DNA of 64,000 nt from Flammulina velutipes (GCA_011800155.1 CM022370.1:2108001-2172000), one strand, 5' to 3'; positions 12,814-24,887 are shown, counted from the stretch's first letter. Notes: generated by a model not told the origin, from the letters alone. Made by a program: numbers and translations.

Positions 12814-13050
12814 ATGGATTTCAAACAGATCTGGGACTGTTTTTTATGGACATTTGTGCATTTGAGTCAAGAATCAGATGTATATTGGACAGAGACAGTG
12901 TATATCGAATTAACATTGATTATAGCGAGCTCGGAGGTAGACGTATATAGGTAAGTACGTTATTAAATATAGCATTATGCAGGGAGCCTTTGCGAGTATA
13001 TATGCATCTTGTGGTTGAAGATTATGTTGAACCGTTCAAACTCTAGTCGG

Positions 13051-13942
13051 TTATACGTACATTTCCTCGTCGAAGAATGTAGTTAGTGCGTTCGATCGCT
13101 CTTCCAGTTGATCTGTGGCGCAAAGGTCAACGGGGTGTCGACGATAGTCTGCATGGGTCCTCACCTGAGCTATCTTTAGAGGCATACATTTCCTCGTCAA
13201 AGTGTTGGGTCAAGAGATTAGATGAGCCAGTATGAGAGTCTGAGCGACCTTCTAGTAGATCCCTCTTCACGTACATCTCCTCGTCGAAATGCTCAGTCAA
13301 AAGGTTAGACCGTGGGGTAGAAGGATCTGTGAGAGCATAAGCAAATGGAGATGCTTGTGTTACGACAGTACTACCTTTGACGTCCTTTTCTGCATACATT
13401 TCCTCGTCGAGGAAAGTTGTAAGCGTGTTGCTAGTAGAACGAGCATCTTTCTGGGCTACGGAGGAGTTAGACGAGATCGCGTGGTTACAGAGGAACGTCG
13501 GCGTACCTGTGGCGTCATCTCGGGCGTACATTTCCTCGTCGAAGAAAGTGGTGAGAAGATTAGAGCGGCGCTCAACAGGTGTTACTGTCTTTGCGTTAGG
13601 TCTGAATAAAGCAAGAATTGCACAGCTTACCTGTGGCGTCATCTCGGGTGTACATTTCTTCGTCAAAGAAAGTAGTAAGAAGATTAGAACGGCGCTCGTG
13701 CCCGCCGGATACTGTGATGTACATGTCCTTTTCTATGTTCCAGAAGATTCTGGTGACTTACCTGTGGCGTCTTCTTTAGTATACATTTCCTCGTCGAGGA
13801 AAGTGGTAAGAAGATTGGAACGACGTTCTGAAAACAATTATTTAGTCAATGTGATGCGAACGGAAATAGTGATTTCACCAATTGGAGCGGCTGAGGCCAA
13901 GAAAGCAGGGACTATGAGGACTAAAGCGAAAATGAACTGCAT
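13051..13942 (-). CDS. Secreted multi-repeat peptide precursor (seven repeats, Kex2-like sites)
   Basis: Seven exons: 13942-13879, 13827-13762, 13711-13631, 13584-13507, 13455-13375, 13326-13165, 13112-13051 (stop TAA), giving 197 aa exactly in frame. Exon 1 encodes a signal peptide (MQFIFALVLIVPAFLASAAP). The rest is seven copies of a 13-residue core close to SNLLTTFFDEEMY, joined by variable spacers of roughly 8-17 residues. Most repeats have their own exon, and every intron is phase 1, after the Gly codon position ending each unit. The third-from-last and second-last repeats share exon 6. Copies 1-3 are preceded by ERR, a Kex2-type dibasic site; copy 5 is followed by KR. Other copies have only single basic residues. 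I know no named family with this core. It looks like a Kex2-processed repeat protein, which would release short peptides. No modifying enzyme lies nearby. Confidence 0.75.
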
Positions 13943-14539
13943 GCTGAGTGTGATTAGAGCGAGATGAGGAATGTGAGAGCTTGTAATTCTTAAGTACTAG
14001 ATCCTAGAGCCTGACTCTCTTTATAGTCAGACTTGCGAGGAGCTCCCGCCGTCTCGGAGCCGCCCTTGCCGTATTTTCTCGAATGTTTGAACAGGCTGGC
14101 GGTCTGAAACGGCATACAGTCAGAAGAATGATAGGGATTCCGTACTCGAAGTTGCAGCGATAAGCCATGGGTGAGCCTCCATGGCCCGCTCAAAATGGGA
14201 CATAGCCGAAAATGACTCGGGAGTCGAGCTCGGTCTGTATAATGTTTCTAATTATGATGATCGTCCGCGCTTCCCGAAGAATCTGCTCCGCCAATCAATT
14301 GGGCCGTGCAGACGTCACCAGGAAACTCAGTCAGCGCTCTACTCATCCATTGCGGCGTCAATAGGCGACCGCGGCGATGGCACAATATGCTGAAACGGAT
14401 ACTTGCCGTCTTGCAAAAGGCGGTGCAGTGATAAAGATCTGGCGAGTCAGTGGCTGAAGGATGATCAGGCGTGGGAAAGTCTGGCGTGGCGCAGATAGAA
14501 TCAACAACAGACAACAACGCGTCTTTGTTATCTTCCACC
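13943..14539. other. Intergenic, divergent promoter region
   Basis: The region lies between the repeat peptide gene (minus) and the PH-domain gene (plus). Short open frames occur on both strands but show no splice-consistent extension or recognisable protein. Apart from the TATA box near 14020 I see nothing. Confidence 0.5.
14019..14025 (-). promoter_or_regulatory. Putative TATA box of the repeat peptide gene
   Basis: TATAAAG on the minus strand, about 77 bases before the ATG at 13942. It supports this ATG as the start of an expressed gene. Confidence 0.45.
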
Positions 14540-17139
14540 ATGATTGGACCTCGCTCAATGGACTCACGCCCAAACATAGCGTCTATGAACCGTAATCTGT
14601 CGACAAAGCGTCTTATATCGCGCTACGAATCCTTGACTGGCGCGCGCGCTTCATCTCGACAGGCTCCGACGCTGGCTCCAGCTGTATCTACATCTACGCC
14701 CTCGCTCTCGGACAAGGACAGAAAGCCTAGCGTTAGGCTATCTTTCCGCAATCTTGTTGGACTTTTCAAGAAAGGCGATTCGAAATTCAAGCTCAACAGT
14801 GTCTTCCAACGATCTCGCCCATCGCTATCTCCTTCCCAGCAGAGTTCGCCCAGACCCCAGCCTCCTACAATGCTCAATACTGAAGCAATAATGACTGGAA
14901 CTGCACTCTACATGGCTCGCGTGTCGAACACCGCTGCGTCGAACTCGATACTGCCAGTTTGGACGACCTGCACCGTAACTCTCCAGGCCTCGCAGCTCGT
15001 CGTATCCTCTGTCTCCCTGAATGGACATCCCGACACAAACGCTATATCGCTACATGACTGCACAGATGTTCGTTCTCTCACAACCAACCAACTAGATCCC
15101 AACGAGCTCGCCTTGATACCCAAAGATCACGACTTGGATGATTTACGTTTCTTCGAGCTTCTTTTCGACGGTCGCCCTTCTGAAAAGTTTGCTGCCACCT
15201 CTGTTCACGAGAGAGCGGACTGGGTCAGTGCCATTTGGTAGGTGAACGCATAGATTGTAGATATCGCCCACTAACTAGCTTGTCAGGAATGTCGTACTCT
15301 CTATTTCGCAAGCCAAATCCCAACATCCACACCAGCTCCCTCAAAGCCCAATCATAGCGCTGCCCGCCTCCCCCGAACCCGAAATCATGGACGAAGCTCC
15401 TCGTTTGTCCTGGGGACCGCCCCCTGCCAGCAAATCTACAATTATTCGCCGCTCTATCGACCTTGCCGCAGCCAACGACGGAAAATCCCGTCCTCTTTCT
15501 GCACTTTTTCCTGATCTCGGGCTTTCTACACCTTGTGCTTCGCGACTATCCGCACTGTCGGTTGACAAACCTCTCCCAACGCCTGGAGACTGGTCTGCTA
15601 CAGGATCGATCATCAACGCGTATAACGACATGCCCCAGATGCCAGAGGCATCGAGGGCTGAGAGCCCATTGACGTCTAGGGACAGTCAGCGGCTCTCACA
15701 GACCTTTGATGACTTGTCGCAAGGGCTTGCTCAAGGCTTCGAGACTATGAGACGAGGAATGGACGAAGTCAACGCGCGTATAGATCGCACGGACGTCGCC
15801 CTTATGAAGATGTCGCAGAATGTCACTGAGCTTACCAGACGGCCAGTCACTAATGCTAGCATTCCCAGTACCGATCCTTCCCAGGTCGACCATATTTCCA
15901 ACAGTGTTCTGACATTGCAGATTATCTCAAGAGAGCTTCGTTCTTTAGTCGATGCATTGGAAGAGAAGAGATCCAACGAATCACCACCAGAACAACAAGA
16001 TCATAAACCTCAGCTTCAGGCTGCCCTCGGCCAAGACACTGAAGCCCCGATACTGGAGAAACTCGGCAGCATTAACGTAGGAATTGCGAGTACCAGTGCA
16101 GAGGTACGTTACGAGTACACGAAAGCGTGTCTGAATGCGATACTCAAAAGATCTAGATTCACGAAATTACGGCTATGCTCAAGGACGAGACTGAACAGCG
16201 CATCACCCAAGGGCAACAACAAGCGGAAAGCGTTCGTTACCTTAATGAGCTCAACTCGGTGAGTCGCGCAGCATACATTTAAAACTACCCGCGCCGACAC
16301 GTATCCCCAGTGGCTTGAATCTTTCGTAAATAATGGAGCGTCTCAGATTCAGGGAATGAACGGATCCGTGGAAAAGATCCGTGCTACGTTAGGGTGTGAG
16401 GTGGATGCGGCTGGTCAGCTCAACAATCCCTCAATAGCGTCCGTCCTCCTGGATATCAAGGTCAGCATTGAAGCGCTTGCCGTTGCTGTGCATGAAACCG
16501 CGAGCGGCAGTCGACCAGGGAGTGCTATCAGTGAGTGCATCCAGAGCGTTGGGGACCATTGTTTGACCAGTATACAGCGGCTGATCAAATCGCTGAACTG
16601 ATTGGGCGCCAAAGCCAAAACCACGACGCCATGTTCAGAGGGTTAGGAGCAGGTTCGTTGACATTATTTTCATCCTTTGCGATATTCACTGCCCCAACAG
16701 AGCTCACGAGCGAGATTAGAGGCGAGAGGATTCGTTTTGTGGATGCGATGAAGGAAGCCACAGAAATCAACGTACGAGGCAAGTCCTATCCCAGAATTGG
16801 TCCAGGAGCTATGACTTAATTATCCTTGCAGCCCACGTCGAGGAGTTCAAGAAGGAGCTCAAGCGTGAAGTCCATGCGATGACCAAAGAAATTGGAAAGC
16901 TGTACAAGGAAAGGCAGACTGTTGAGAACCAAATTTCGGAGTTGTTTGCGTTTTACTCCAAGCAGAAGCAGGGCTTACTTGTGAGTGCGCGCGCGATTGA
17001 GTATTGGAGAATGTTTCTGACGCCTGCATAGCCTATTACCACAGCGCCGATGCAATATCCTGCTCAACACGGGCCGCCAGGACAGGATCCCTACCAGCGT
17101 CGTCCATTGCCAAGTCCGCAACAGAGGCCGGGGTATTAG
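14540..17139 (+). CDS. PH-domain and coiled-coil protein
   Basis: Eight exons: 14540-15237, 15287-16103, 16157-16258, 16311-16530, 16578-16652, 16701-16778, 16832-16980, 17032-17139, giving 748 aa. The ATG at 14540 has a good context (ACCATGA). A basic Ser-rich N-terminus precedes a pleckstrin-homology-like domain at about residues 115-240, ending with the typical Trp helix (HERADWVSAIW). A Pro/Ser-rich linker follows, then long charged helices (about 450-720), including VEEFKKELKREVHAMTKEIGKLY, a coiled coil. The end is Pro/Gln-rich. Intron 6 is GC-AG (GCAAGT donor at 16779). PH domains bind phosphoinositides or proteins, so memb­rane-linked scaffolding is plausible, but no specific orthologue is recognised. 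Confidence 0.8.
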
Positions 17140-17199
17140 AATGGATGTTGCAGAATTAAGATCTATGCGTTGAATTTGATACTGAGCGGGAGTGACAAT

Positions 17200-17854
17200 C
17201 TACTTGGCCAATGCGAATTGCAACGCCTGGTAGACCTCGGTTTCGATCTCTGCCTCCATTTTGTCTGCTTCAGTGCCATTGCCTCCCAGCACCTTCTCGG
17301 CCTCTGCGAGGTTTGCACGAATAGCCTAAGAATGCATGTATGAGATGAGATGTGATCTGGAAGAGCGCGCAACGTACCTCGACGGAAAAATCTTCCAGAG
17401 GTGCAGCCTCAACGGCGTTGATGGTGAGCTTGTTGTTAGGGTGGACAGTGGCGAATCCGCCGGAGACTAGACGTCATTCATTGGCTAAACTCATAGAGAA
17501 CGGGGGTTTGCAAACGCACCAAACCACCTCTTGGGTGTCTCTCCGGTCGCCTCGATAACCTCAACGACTCCCGGGCGTAAAGGCTCGATGGATGGGACGT
17601 GCTCAGCGAGAATACCCATATCTCCCGTTGCCGCAGAGATGTTGACCTGCACGACGTCCGACGACGAGAAGATGGCCTGAGAGCAGCAGCTATAAGCAAT
17701 CCTTTCGCAATTGCGCGCAAAGTATTGAAAATACCTGGTGGGGCAAGACGAGCGAGAGCTTTAGCTTGTCGGCTGCAACAGCGTAGCCACGCTTGGCACC
17801 GACGAGCGACGGCGCGCGTCGAGCAGCAGCAGAAATAAAACGTAGCGACGCCAT
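17200..17854 (-). CDS. ATP16: ATP synthase F1 delta subunit, mitochondrial
   Basis: Exons 17854-17735, 17676-17520, 17466-17378 and 17325-17200 give 163 aa. The N-terminus MASLRFISAAARRAPSLVG is a mitochondrial targeting peptide. The mature part reads as the beta-sandwich of the delta/epsilon family (VNISAATGDMGILAEHVPSI; RPGVVEVIEATGETPKRWFV; SGGFATVHPNNKLTINAVEA), followed by the two-helix C-terminal domain (EAIRANLAEAEKVLGG). This is the eukaryotic delta subunit, part of the central stalk of complex V and equal to bacterial epsilon. Length fits the yeast protein. Confidence 0.93.
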
Positions 17855-17979
17855 GGTAAAGAGGACGCTCAGATCGTGTGTTTCCGGATGGTTCGCCCCA
17901 TCGGCAAATGCCGTGTACAAATAAATAAATTTATTCTAGTTATTTATTTATTTATTTAAATTTTAAGAATATTTATTCC

Positions 17980-20679
17980 CTATAACCCTATGTCGCCCTT
18001 GTCTGCGTCGCTCCCTGTGTAGTCTGCTGGCAGGAGGTCTGGTACCCGCAGAGTCCCCCGCTCGCTGGGAGAGTATTAGTATTGTGTATACAAATCTCGA
18101 CACCGTCACTCACATCTCATCGATGGCCTTGAGGAGATCATAGTTTATCTCCTGGCTCACAACCGAGTCCTTTTTGTACGCCGGATGTGAACGCACAAAG
18201 TTTCTTATCCACGTTGCAGGTGTGATGAGAGAGCCTTCAAAATGGTCAGCTATTGTCGCAGCGTAAAAGATGTATGTTTACCATTTGACCGGCGCCGTAC
18301 AAGATCGAGGTACCCTTGAATCTTGGCTAGCGCAGGTGGCTCAACATCCAGTGTATCCAGATAATCGGACACAACTCCCAAAAGCCCTGGGTGCGATCCA
18401 CCCTGTTGAAAAGTGAGCCACATAAGCCACAACATAGCCTGGATCACTGACATCGCCGTTCATGATCTCGTTCATCGACATCTCTGCGTACTCTCTTTCC
18501 ACTGGTCCTCGATGAGCACCGTTCTCTGGAGCAGGAACTGTGGGGAAGCAATTTCGTAGCTTCTTTTCCTTCTTTGGAGCTTCCCCGTCAACAGGGCTAC
18601 TACAAACCGACGAAGCGACGCTCGATGACCTGCTCGAGCCCTCCCTGAAGATGTTCTTGCGGAAGAAGAACTTTTGTGACGACGAAGCATCCCTAAGTTG
18701 TGCCCTGCCCATATTCTCGTCCACCTAGCTCCAGTACGTCAAAATAAGAATTTAACCCTCCAAGGAGACATGCGTACCTTGGAAATAGGCATGTAGAGGT
18801 TCAAATCGAAGCTAAGTATTGCGCGAGAAAGCAACACAACGAATGCAGCGTACGCTGCATTCTCGTAGTCTGTCATTTGAACCTCCATGCTTCTGAATTC
18901 TACCCGCCAGCCAATCGGTGAGTTGGGTGGAGGAGGCTTGAATCTCAAGGTCTGCCAGTTCGTCGATTGTATGTTCTGTAAATCATGTTGCGTTATTGGA
19001 TGTATCAGCGCTGACTTGATAACAAATCTAACCTCGAAATGATCACTACTTGTCTCGTCATCCTGATCGATAGTTTCTGAAAAGACGACGAGAGGGTCTC
19101 GAATGAAGAGATGTGATACATGTTTCGATAATAGGTCGTCAATCCCTGTGCAAAAAGTGAGAAGATATTAACTTGAGCGAATGATTGAACACACCATGTC
19201 CTTTTAGGCGGTCGAATATGGCTTGATCGTACGGGACATCGGTGTCATTATATTCTGGTCGATTTGCCCAATCGTTCGATATGTAGAGGTCAACACTATC
19301 ATACCGAGATTTTGGAATCCGGAAACGATCGTTCTTCAGAGGCTACTCGGTTCATGAGGAGGAATGTCATAACAAAGGGCGGTGGAACGTGGCGCACCTT
19401 CAAGCCTCGTTCTTCTTCTGTGCGATCATCCACACTCCCTGCTATCACATTCCATCGACAATCTACATCAGCGAGGTATCCGCGCCATATGGGGCTAGCA
19501 GCGCTAAGTGCCAGCTAACTTGCGGCATTAATGGGCTGGTGTTCAGTAAGGTGGAGGGGTCGCACCAGAATAGGCCCAACGGGTATAAGAGCATCATACA
19601 TGCGTCTAGCCTCCTTGACGTTGCACGCTTGGAAAGTCAATTGCAGACAAGAGCAGCCCATTCCGAAACCCATGGCATCAAGGTATATGTGATCGGGGAG
19701 CGCGGCGCCGTTCTTCGCCTCTGGAGATAATTCAATACTTGGGAGGTACGGGGAAGGAGTGGATGGCCAAACCGCTGTCTTCCTGATAGATATTGCGGTC
19801 CCAGGGGATGGAAGGATCGATAAACGGCTTCGGAGTATTTTCGTCGAAAAAGACTGGAAGGTTAATGGCGACTTTGGCACCTCGTCGTCGACGGATATTA
19901 GCGGTGAGTGTGCTGTGTGGGAATGAGTGGAAGGCGAATGTTGAGAAAGTAGCGGACTGACGGGAATCGAACATGGGGGTTGGTAATTTCCTCTGGGAGG
20001 AATAGACTGTGGCTTGAGACGGCATCTGAGGGGTCAAAGTACGGCTCGGTGAACTGGCCTTGGACGCCTAGACGGGGGTAGGACGTGAAAGTTAATGGTA
20101 TCTCGTTGGGCATTAGATGTTTTCTCGCGAGGCAGCGTCTGTGGCGGGTCGGAATGCATGTCAGGAGACGTTGTATTGAGCTTACCTGTAGCGCATATTC
20201 CTCTCAACAGAGATGAGATCCGATATCGAACCAGTGTAAGGCGATCCGGGCGTGGATTCGAGCATGAATCGACCGTACTCTGGATGGAAAGTGGGAACGG
20301 GGACGCTGTGCGATAGATGGGACTCTGGAGCTGGGAACTGGGGAGACAACGAACGTACGCATCATTGCAATCTGAACAGATGTCGTTAACGATAGAACTT
20401 AGTTTTTCTAGGATTTCTGTCTGGCGAAGGGAGAGCTTTGCGTTCTTGTCGTGATGGTCGAAGGAAACGACCATGTATTCGACCTGGACGAATTGAAGGA
20501 AAGTGGTATTAGAGCAAAGGCAGACAGACCTCGTCGCCCCAGAGCAGCTCGTCGCCTGTACGGTCCTTTAGGCGATCCCAAATATGCAGAAACTGTGTAA
20601 TTCCATGGTAGCGAACGTGGTCGGCATACTTTTTTGCTTCGTCCCAGGCGAGAGGCGTTCCCAGATACAAAAGTCCCAT
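17980..20679 (-). CDS. GCS1: Glutamate-cysteine ligase (gamma-glutamylcysteine synthetase)
   Basis: Fourteen exons: 20679-20530, 20483-20359, 20305-20186, 20138-19962, 19912-19773, 19720-19566, 19514-19398, 19342-19195, 19145-19033, 18975-18778, 18724-18452, 18402-18282, 18234-18114, 18064-17980. Together they give 680 aa, close to yeast Gsh1 (678). The enzyme joins Glu and Cys using ATP in the first, rate-limiting step of glutathione synthesis in the cytosol. Family segments seen: [18 protein letters not shown] at the start, [73 protein letters not shown] and SMNEIMNG. Exon 11 carries a Ser-rich insert. It ends 125 bp before the ATP16 start on the same strand. Confidence 0.95.
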
Positions 20680-22614
20680 CGCCCTGGTGGAATCTGGTCA
20701 AGCTTTGTCAGATCGCGCAATAATTTGTAAGTCAAATCCATCCATTCGATCACTACATGAACGTTTCCGGCAGGCAATATTACTTGGTGCCAAAATGTGA
20801 TTTGCTACGGGAGTGTGGCGTAGTGGACGACTCCAATAGCAATAGTCGTCCCAGCCAGCTAAATTCCAATTTGAATCTCGTGCAATTGGTCCGTAGCGCG
20901 CAACTCGGGTCCGTAGCACCACTTGATCCGCCACCATCATCATGTTTATCTCATTATGTCCAGGCATACACTTATCTTCACTGGTATGCATCCTATCAAG
21001 TCGCTCATGACTTTTCTGCTGTGGACTTCAGCCGAGCGCCACGTCTTTTGGAGAATCCAAGCCATAGCTGCTTTCATTTCCTCAGCTCGTACTCTCAGCA
21101 AGAACAAGATGACTCAAACAGAGATATCCTCGTCAAATCCTCGTCTCCTAGTTGTCGCACCGGTGGACTCCGAGGGAAACCGCCAGCAGAATGATTGCTT
21201 CTCTACTTTAAACCGCGGCTGGAGGTATCGAAGCGCCTTTGGCCTATAAACTCGACCATCTGGTGGCAGAGATAGGGCCCGTCATCGCCCTCTGTTGTCT
21301 TTTTCTGGAACGAGTAGATGCGTTTGAGCGCCACTTGCGCCACATTATCAATCTGACGGAAGGCCTGCGTTTTCTGGCCGCGGAGATACACTCTCCTGCC
21401 GAACCACTACCGTTACCGCTACATGCTCAATACTAGGTTCAGCGGAAGACGATTCAGACCGCGAAGGACCTGCATGCGCAAGTCCAAGATTGGAAGTCGA
21501 TATCATTGTCTGCGAAATCACTGCTACGCGTGACTCGGACTGTCTTCGTATTGACAAGTATTCCTAACGATCTGTATCAGTAAGATACGTACTTTGCCTA
21601 GTACATTCACCTGGAACGCCGTTCGAGGAACTTACCATCAATTCCTTCTCTTGTCGCTCTATCTTGAGGTCAAACAACTATTACGGTGTTGCACCCGAAT
21701 GCTATGTCTTTGAGTCTTGTTTATAATTCTCGACTGCCACCAGTGGGCTGGGGGACGCTGTGACTAGTACTAGGTATCGATTACTACCGTCAGTTCGGCG
21801 CTGTCCATCATCACTAGATGCATAGCTCGCAGCCAAGTTCGGAGGTGTTCGGAAGACGGTTGAATCCATCAATAACGAACGGCGGGAGGAGCGACCTATG
21901 CAGTCAATGGCAGCGGACTGGTTTGACGCCTGATATATCTCAAACACGTGCACTGGCATCGCATCACAACTTGGATTGTTATTCAACTGATTCTAGATTT
22001 ACAATCGTTTGATAGTCCAATGGAATAACGAGCGCTTGCATAGGAAGGATGTTGTGTGTAAATGAACTCAACTTTTCACGTCCGGGGGAACATAGAAAGA
22101 TATCTAGCCGGATTCAGCCAGGGTGACAAGTTCCTGTCAACCAACTATGATACCTATGAGTAACTTAGTCGACCCGTCATAGGTTACTTCCTTATTCGGC
22201 AATACCCAGTTATACATTACCTATAGCAGACATGCATTGGTATACGAGTGCATGTACATTCCAGCTCAGAGGACGAAGGAGAACCAGCGAAAGCGCGCCA
22301 AACGCACTCAGGCATCAATAGGTAGCACCACTGGTTCTTTCAAGTTGGAAGATCGAGAGGATCCAGCAACCTTCGCATTGATACAAAAATAATGCCTGTC
22401 AAGTTTCATATATTGAGGCTGCGCCCTGCGGGAGGCGACCCATTGCTTTGTGGCGCCATTCTGTACTACTCGATACTTGTGGTTACGAAAAAGAGGTATA
22501 AGTAGGAGGTGGAACAGAGGTTTTAGTTATCACTCAGCACCATTTCTACCTATCTCAATCCTCCCAGGTCCACATCAATTTTCCCAGCTCCTCCTTTCAC
22601 CAACCCTCAACATC
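20680..22614. other. Gene-poor DNA, outer end of the left inverted-repeat arm
   Basis: Short open frames occur but none joins into a convincing protein. From about 21815 the sequence is an inverted match of about 52620-52800, for example CGGACTGGTTTGACGC near 21915, matched in reverse near 52710. Another copy of the same stretch lies near 34670. I see no transposon ORF or terminal repeat. Confidence 0.5.
22497..22504 (+). promoter_or_regulatory. TATA box of secreted family gene 1
   Basis: TATAAGTA within the block GGTATAAGTAGGAGGT, 118 bases before the ATG. The same block precedes all five family genes at nearly the same distance, which marks it as the core promoter. Confidence 0.7.
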
Positions 22615-23146
22615 ATGCAATATTCCAGAATCCTCCTCATATCCATGACTCTCGTCATGGGAGCACTGGCTGCTCCTCCGAAACAAGCTAGAGAGGTAGT
22701 AATCGTATAACCTTACTTTTGTATTCCTTTCTCACATTATGCAGGCCGCGGTTAGCTACGGGAACCCAAACCAAGTTTGGTTCAGAGGCGATTCGATGCG
22801 CATGGATTACGGAGATAAGACCGGCCATGATGATGCGTGCAAGGATTCTAGTAAGTTTCTCGTGTCTTACTCTCATTTCCGACTTCTCATCCATCTTCTA
22901 GATCATTGCAATATCAAGTTCACCTCTGGTGAATTTAAATGGATTGACGAAGATTATGGTAACCCAGACCTCATCACTTATGAAGCCGATATGTGAGTCT
23001 CTTCACTGACATATATTCTCCATGTTCTAATGCGATTTGACAGCTCTCCGAAACGCCTCCGGTTCAACTACGGAGATGCCAAGGACAACTGGTGTGGGGA
23101 TCACTATATTTGCTATCTCAATGTGGAAGTGGCCCCTCGCCCTTGA
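22615..23146 (+). CDS. Small secreted four-cysteine protein, family copy 1
   Basis: Exons 22615-22695, 22745-22850, 22902-22992 and 23044-23146 give 126 aa. Signal peptide MQYSRILLISMTLVMGALA; the mature protein of about 106 aa has Cys at 59, 65, 110 and 116, enough for two disulfides. Conserved blocks are VSYGNPNQVWFRG, FKWIDEDYGNPDL, TYEAD and PKRLRFNYG before WCGDHYICY. Aromatic residues are frequent. No known domain recognised; size, secretion and paralogue expansion fit a small secreted (effector-like) protein. Four more copies lie at 24.9, 33.4, 49.1 and 51.4 kb, with identical intron positions and phases. Confidence 0.82.
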
Positions 23147-24887
23147 GCACTACTCTATCATTATGTAGTTATCAAATGTATATGTATCTTGTAGTTTCCG
23201 GGTTTTTTATACCTTCTCCATGCACCACGGGTGGCGCTGGAGTCCTTTCACGCACCTATTTTATAATGAACACATTTGTAACATATTATTTCAAGCTCTA
23301 AGTGTCCGCGACAATGGAGCTTTCTGCAGGCTCACAGTTCGCAAGATCCCACTGCGCCACTGATGCCGATCATTAGCAAGTCCGTGATCCGTACTTTACC
23401 CGTCTCCGTCGCCTGTCGCCATTCACCATCAAGAATCTGTTTATTGCTCACGTTTCTGGTGTTCAACACTGTATCCCGCCTTAAACTGCCCGACTTTGCT
23501 CCTGGTGGAAGGAATGGCGGGATCACTCGTATTCGACTGAGCCGTACGGATTCGATGTAGCTCACTGAACACCAACAGGTTAATCGGTGTGGTGAAGAAC
23601 TATGTCCTAAGCCAAAAGTCGGTTTTGGCAAGACGCCACAGATTCACTTGTGAGAACAGTATCCTTAAGGCTACAGGTATGTGAATGACTAGACGCCTAC
23701 TTGGCCTCAGGACAACGTCTTTCGCTCGTTATTAAATATAGCTCAGCCTTCTTACTATCTCATATACAGTGACAGGAGGTCTCGAAGCGCCTGTATATGC
23801 TCAACGAGGATTGCTGTGTCTGTTGACGGCGGCAAGCGCCGTCCTATCATTGCAGTTAGCACAGCTCGGCCAAGCATAAAGCATCTCAGATGTTGATGCA
23901 TTGCTGGATCAATTACGGTCGATTATGGTAACTCTATCAAACGCGAAATCTTGACTTGGCAATGACAATGGCTTTCACCGTCGAGGCACTGAAAATCTAG
24001 GCGAACTATAGCATCGATAAGACTGGGCAAGATGGGAATATCCTCGTTCATCCATGTTAAATGTCATGCGTTCTATTTGCGTCCATCACTGCGTAACCGC
24101 ACGGCGTGTTACTGGGCTGCTAAATTCGACGCCCAGCCTCTGAGCGTCATGATCATGTCTTTGGCCGGACCAGTAGAATGCCCAGAAATCTGTTTCCACC
24201 GCCCCGATAGCTAGAGGCATAGCTTGCTCTGGCGTTGGATTGGACGTGACGGACTACAAGGACAATCGGATCCATCAATAACGAACGAGACGAGCAAATA
24301 CGCAGCGTACTGGTTCTGGCGTATGATGGATCTCAAACGCGTACTTACGCGGTATCATGTCTTGCTGAATGCCAGGTATGGTCATTGTCAACGCTTGGGG
24401 TAACTTGACGACTTGGATGATCACGACGTCGCATGGTCACGGGTTGCTATCGCGTCTAGCAACGTTCAACGTACGCCTCGTATTTCAGACAGTACTGTAT
24501 AGTATGCACGTGCAGCAGCTCAGCTTGAGATTGAAGACAGACCCAGCGGGAGCGGGCCGATGTCCTTCAAGCAGATCTTACACGCCACCGCTGGATCTTC
24601 GAAATCGTAAATTAACCAAATCCAGAAATCTCCATATCTGTAGCTCAGGGAGAATCACTGACAAGTTTCATGCATAGCACTATAGAGGCTGCGCTGGGTG
24701 GTACTAGGTGACTTATTGATTACGGGCGTCAACATCGGCCTACTCGATAGTTGTGGATACGAAGAAGAGGTATAAGTAGGAGGTCGAACCAGCTTTTAAA
24801 TTATCATTCACCTCTTCTACCTATTTCAATCCTCTCAGCCTCACCAATCCTCTCTCACCAATCTCACCATAAATCCTTAACCTCACC
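23147..24887. other. Non-coding spacer within the left arm
   Basis: No credible gene. Much of it matches 49616-51447 in inverse order, for example the stretch with TGCAGTTAGCACAGCTCGGCCAAG near 23855 and its reverse near 50630. Part also recurs near 35020. It looks like old duplicated intergenic DNA, not a mobile element with its own ORF. Confidence 0.55.
24771..24778 (+). promoter_or_regulatory. TATA box of secreted family gene 2
   Basis: TATAAGTA in the conserved block, 117 bases before the ATG. Confidence 0.7.

Larger units (their letters stand above)
8877..12830. repeat. Direct tandem duplication, two units of about 1.8 kb
   Basis: About 8877-10690 and 10990-12830 are alignable along their length. 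Shared landmarks are the upstream stretch with GCCCGCGCTTTGCCTT (near 8900 and 11020), the ACTGAACTGTCAATCT segment (near 8979 and 11100), the whole gene body with identical intron positions, and a matching 3' part. The duplication carries the membrane protein gene and several hundred bases of upstream DNA. Divergence is substantial, so it is not an assembly echo. Between the upstream landmarks and each gene start (8860-9387 and 10691-11472) I see no other gene. Confidence 0.8.

Noticed and set aside
13051..13942. Reading the seven-fold repeat as a CRISPR array or satellite
   Set aside because: Repeats are coding, spaced by introns with splice signals, follow a signal peptide exon and are degenerate at DNA level; spacers are not of uniform type, and the host is a eukaryote.
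17920..17975. A/T-rich TTTA repeat as a functional origin or element
   Set aside because: A short simple repeat between two genes; base composition alone does not support an origin.
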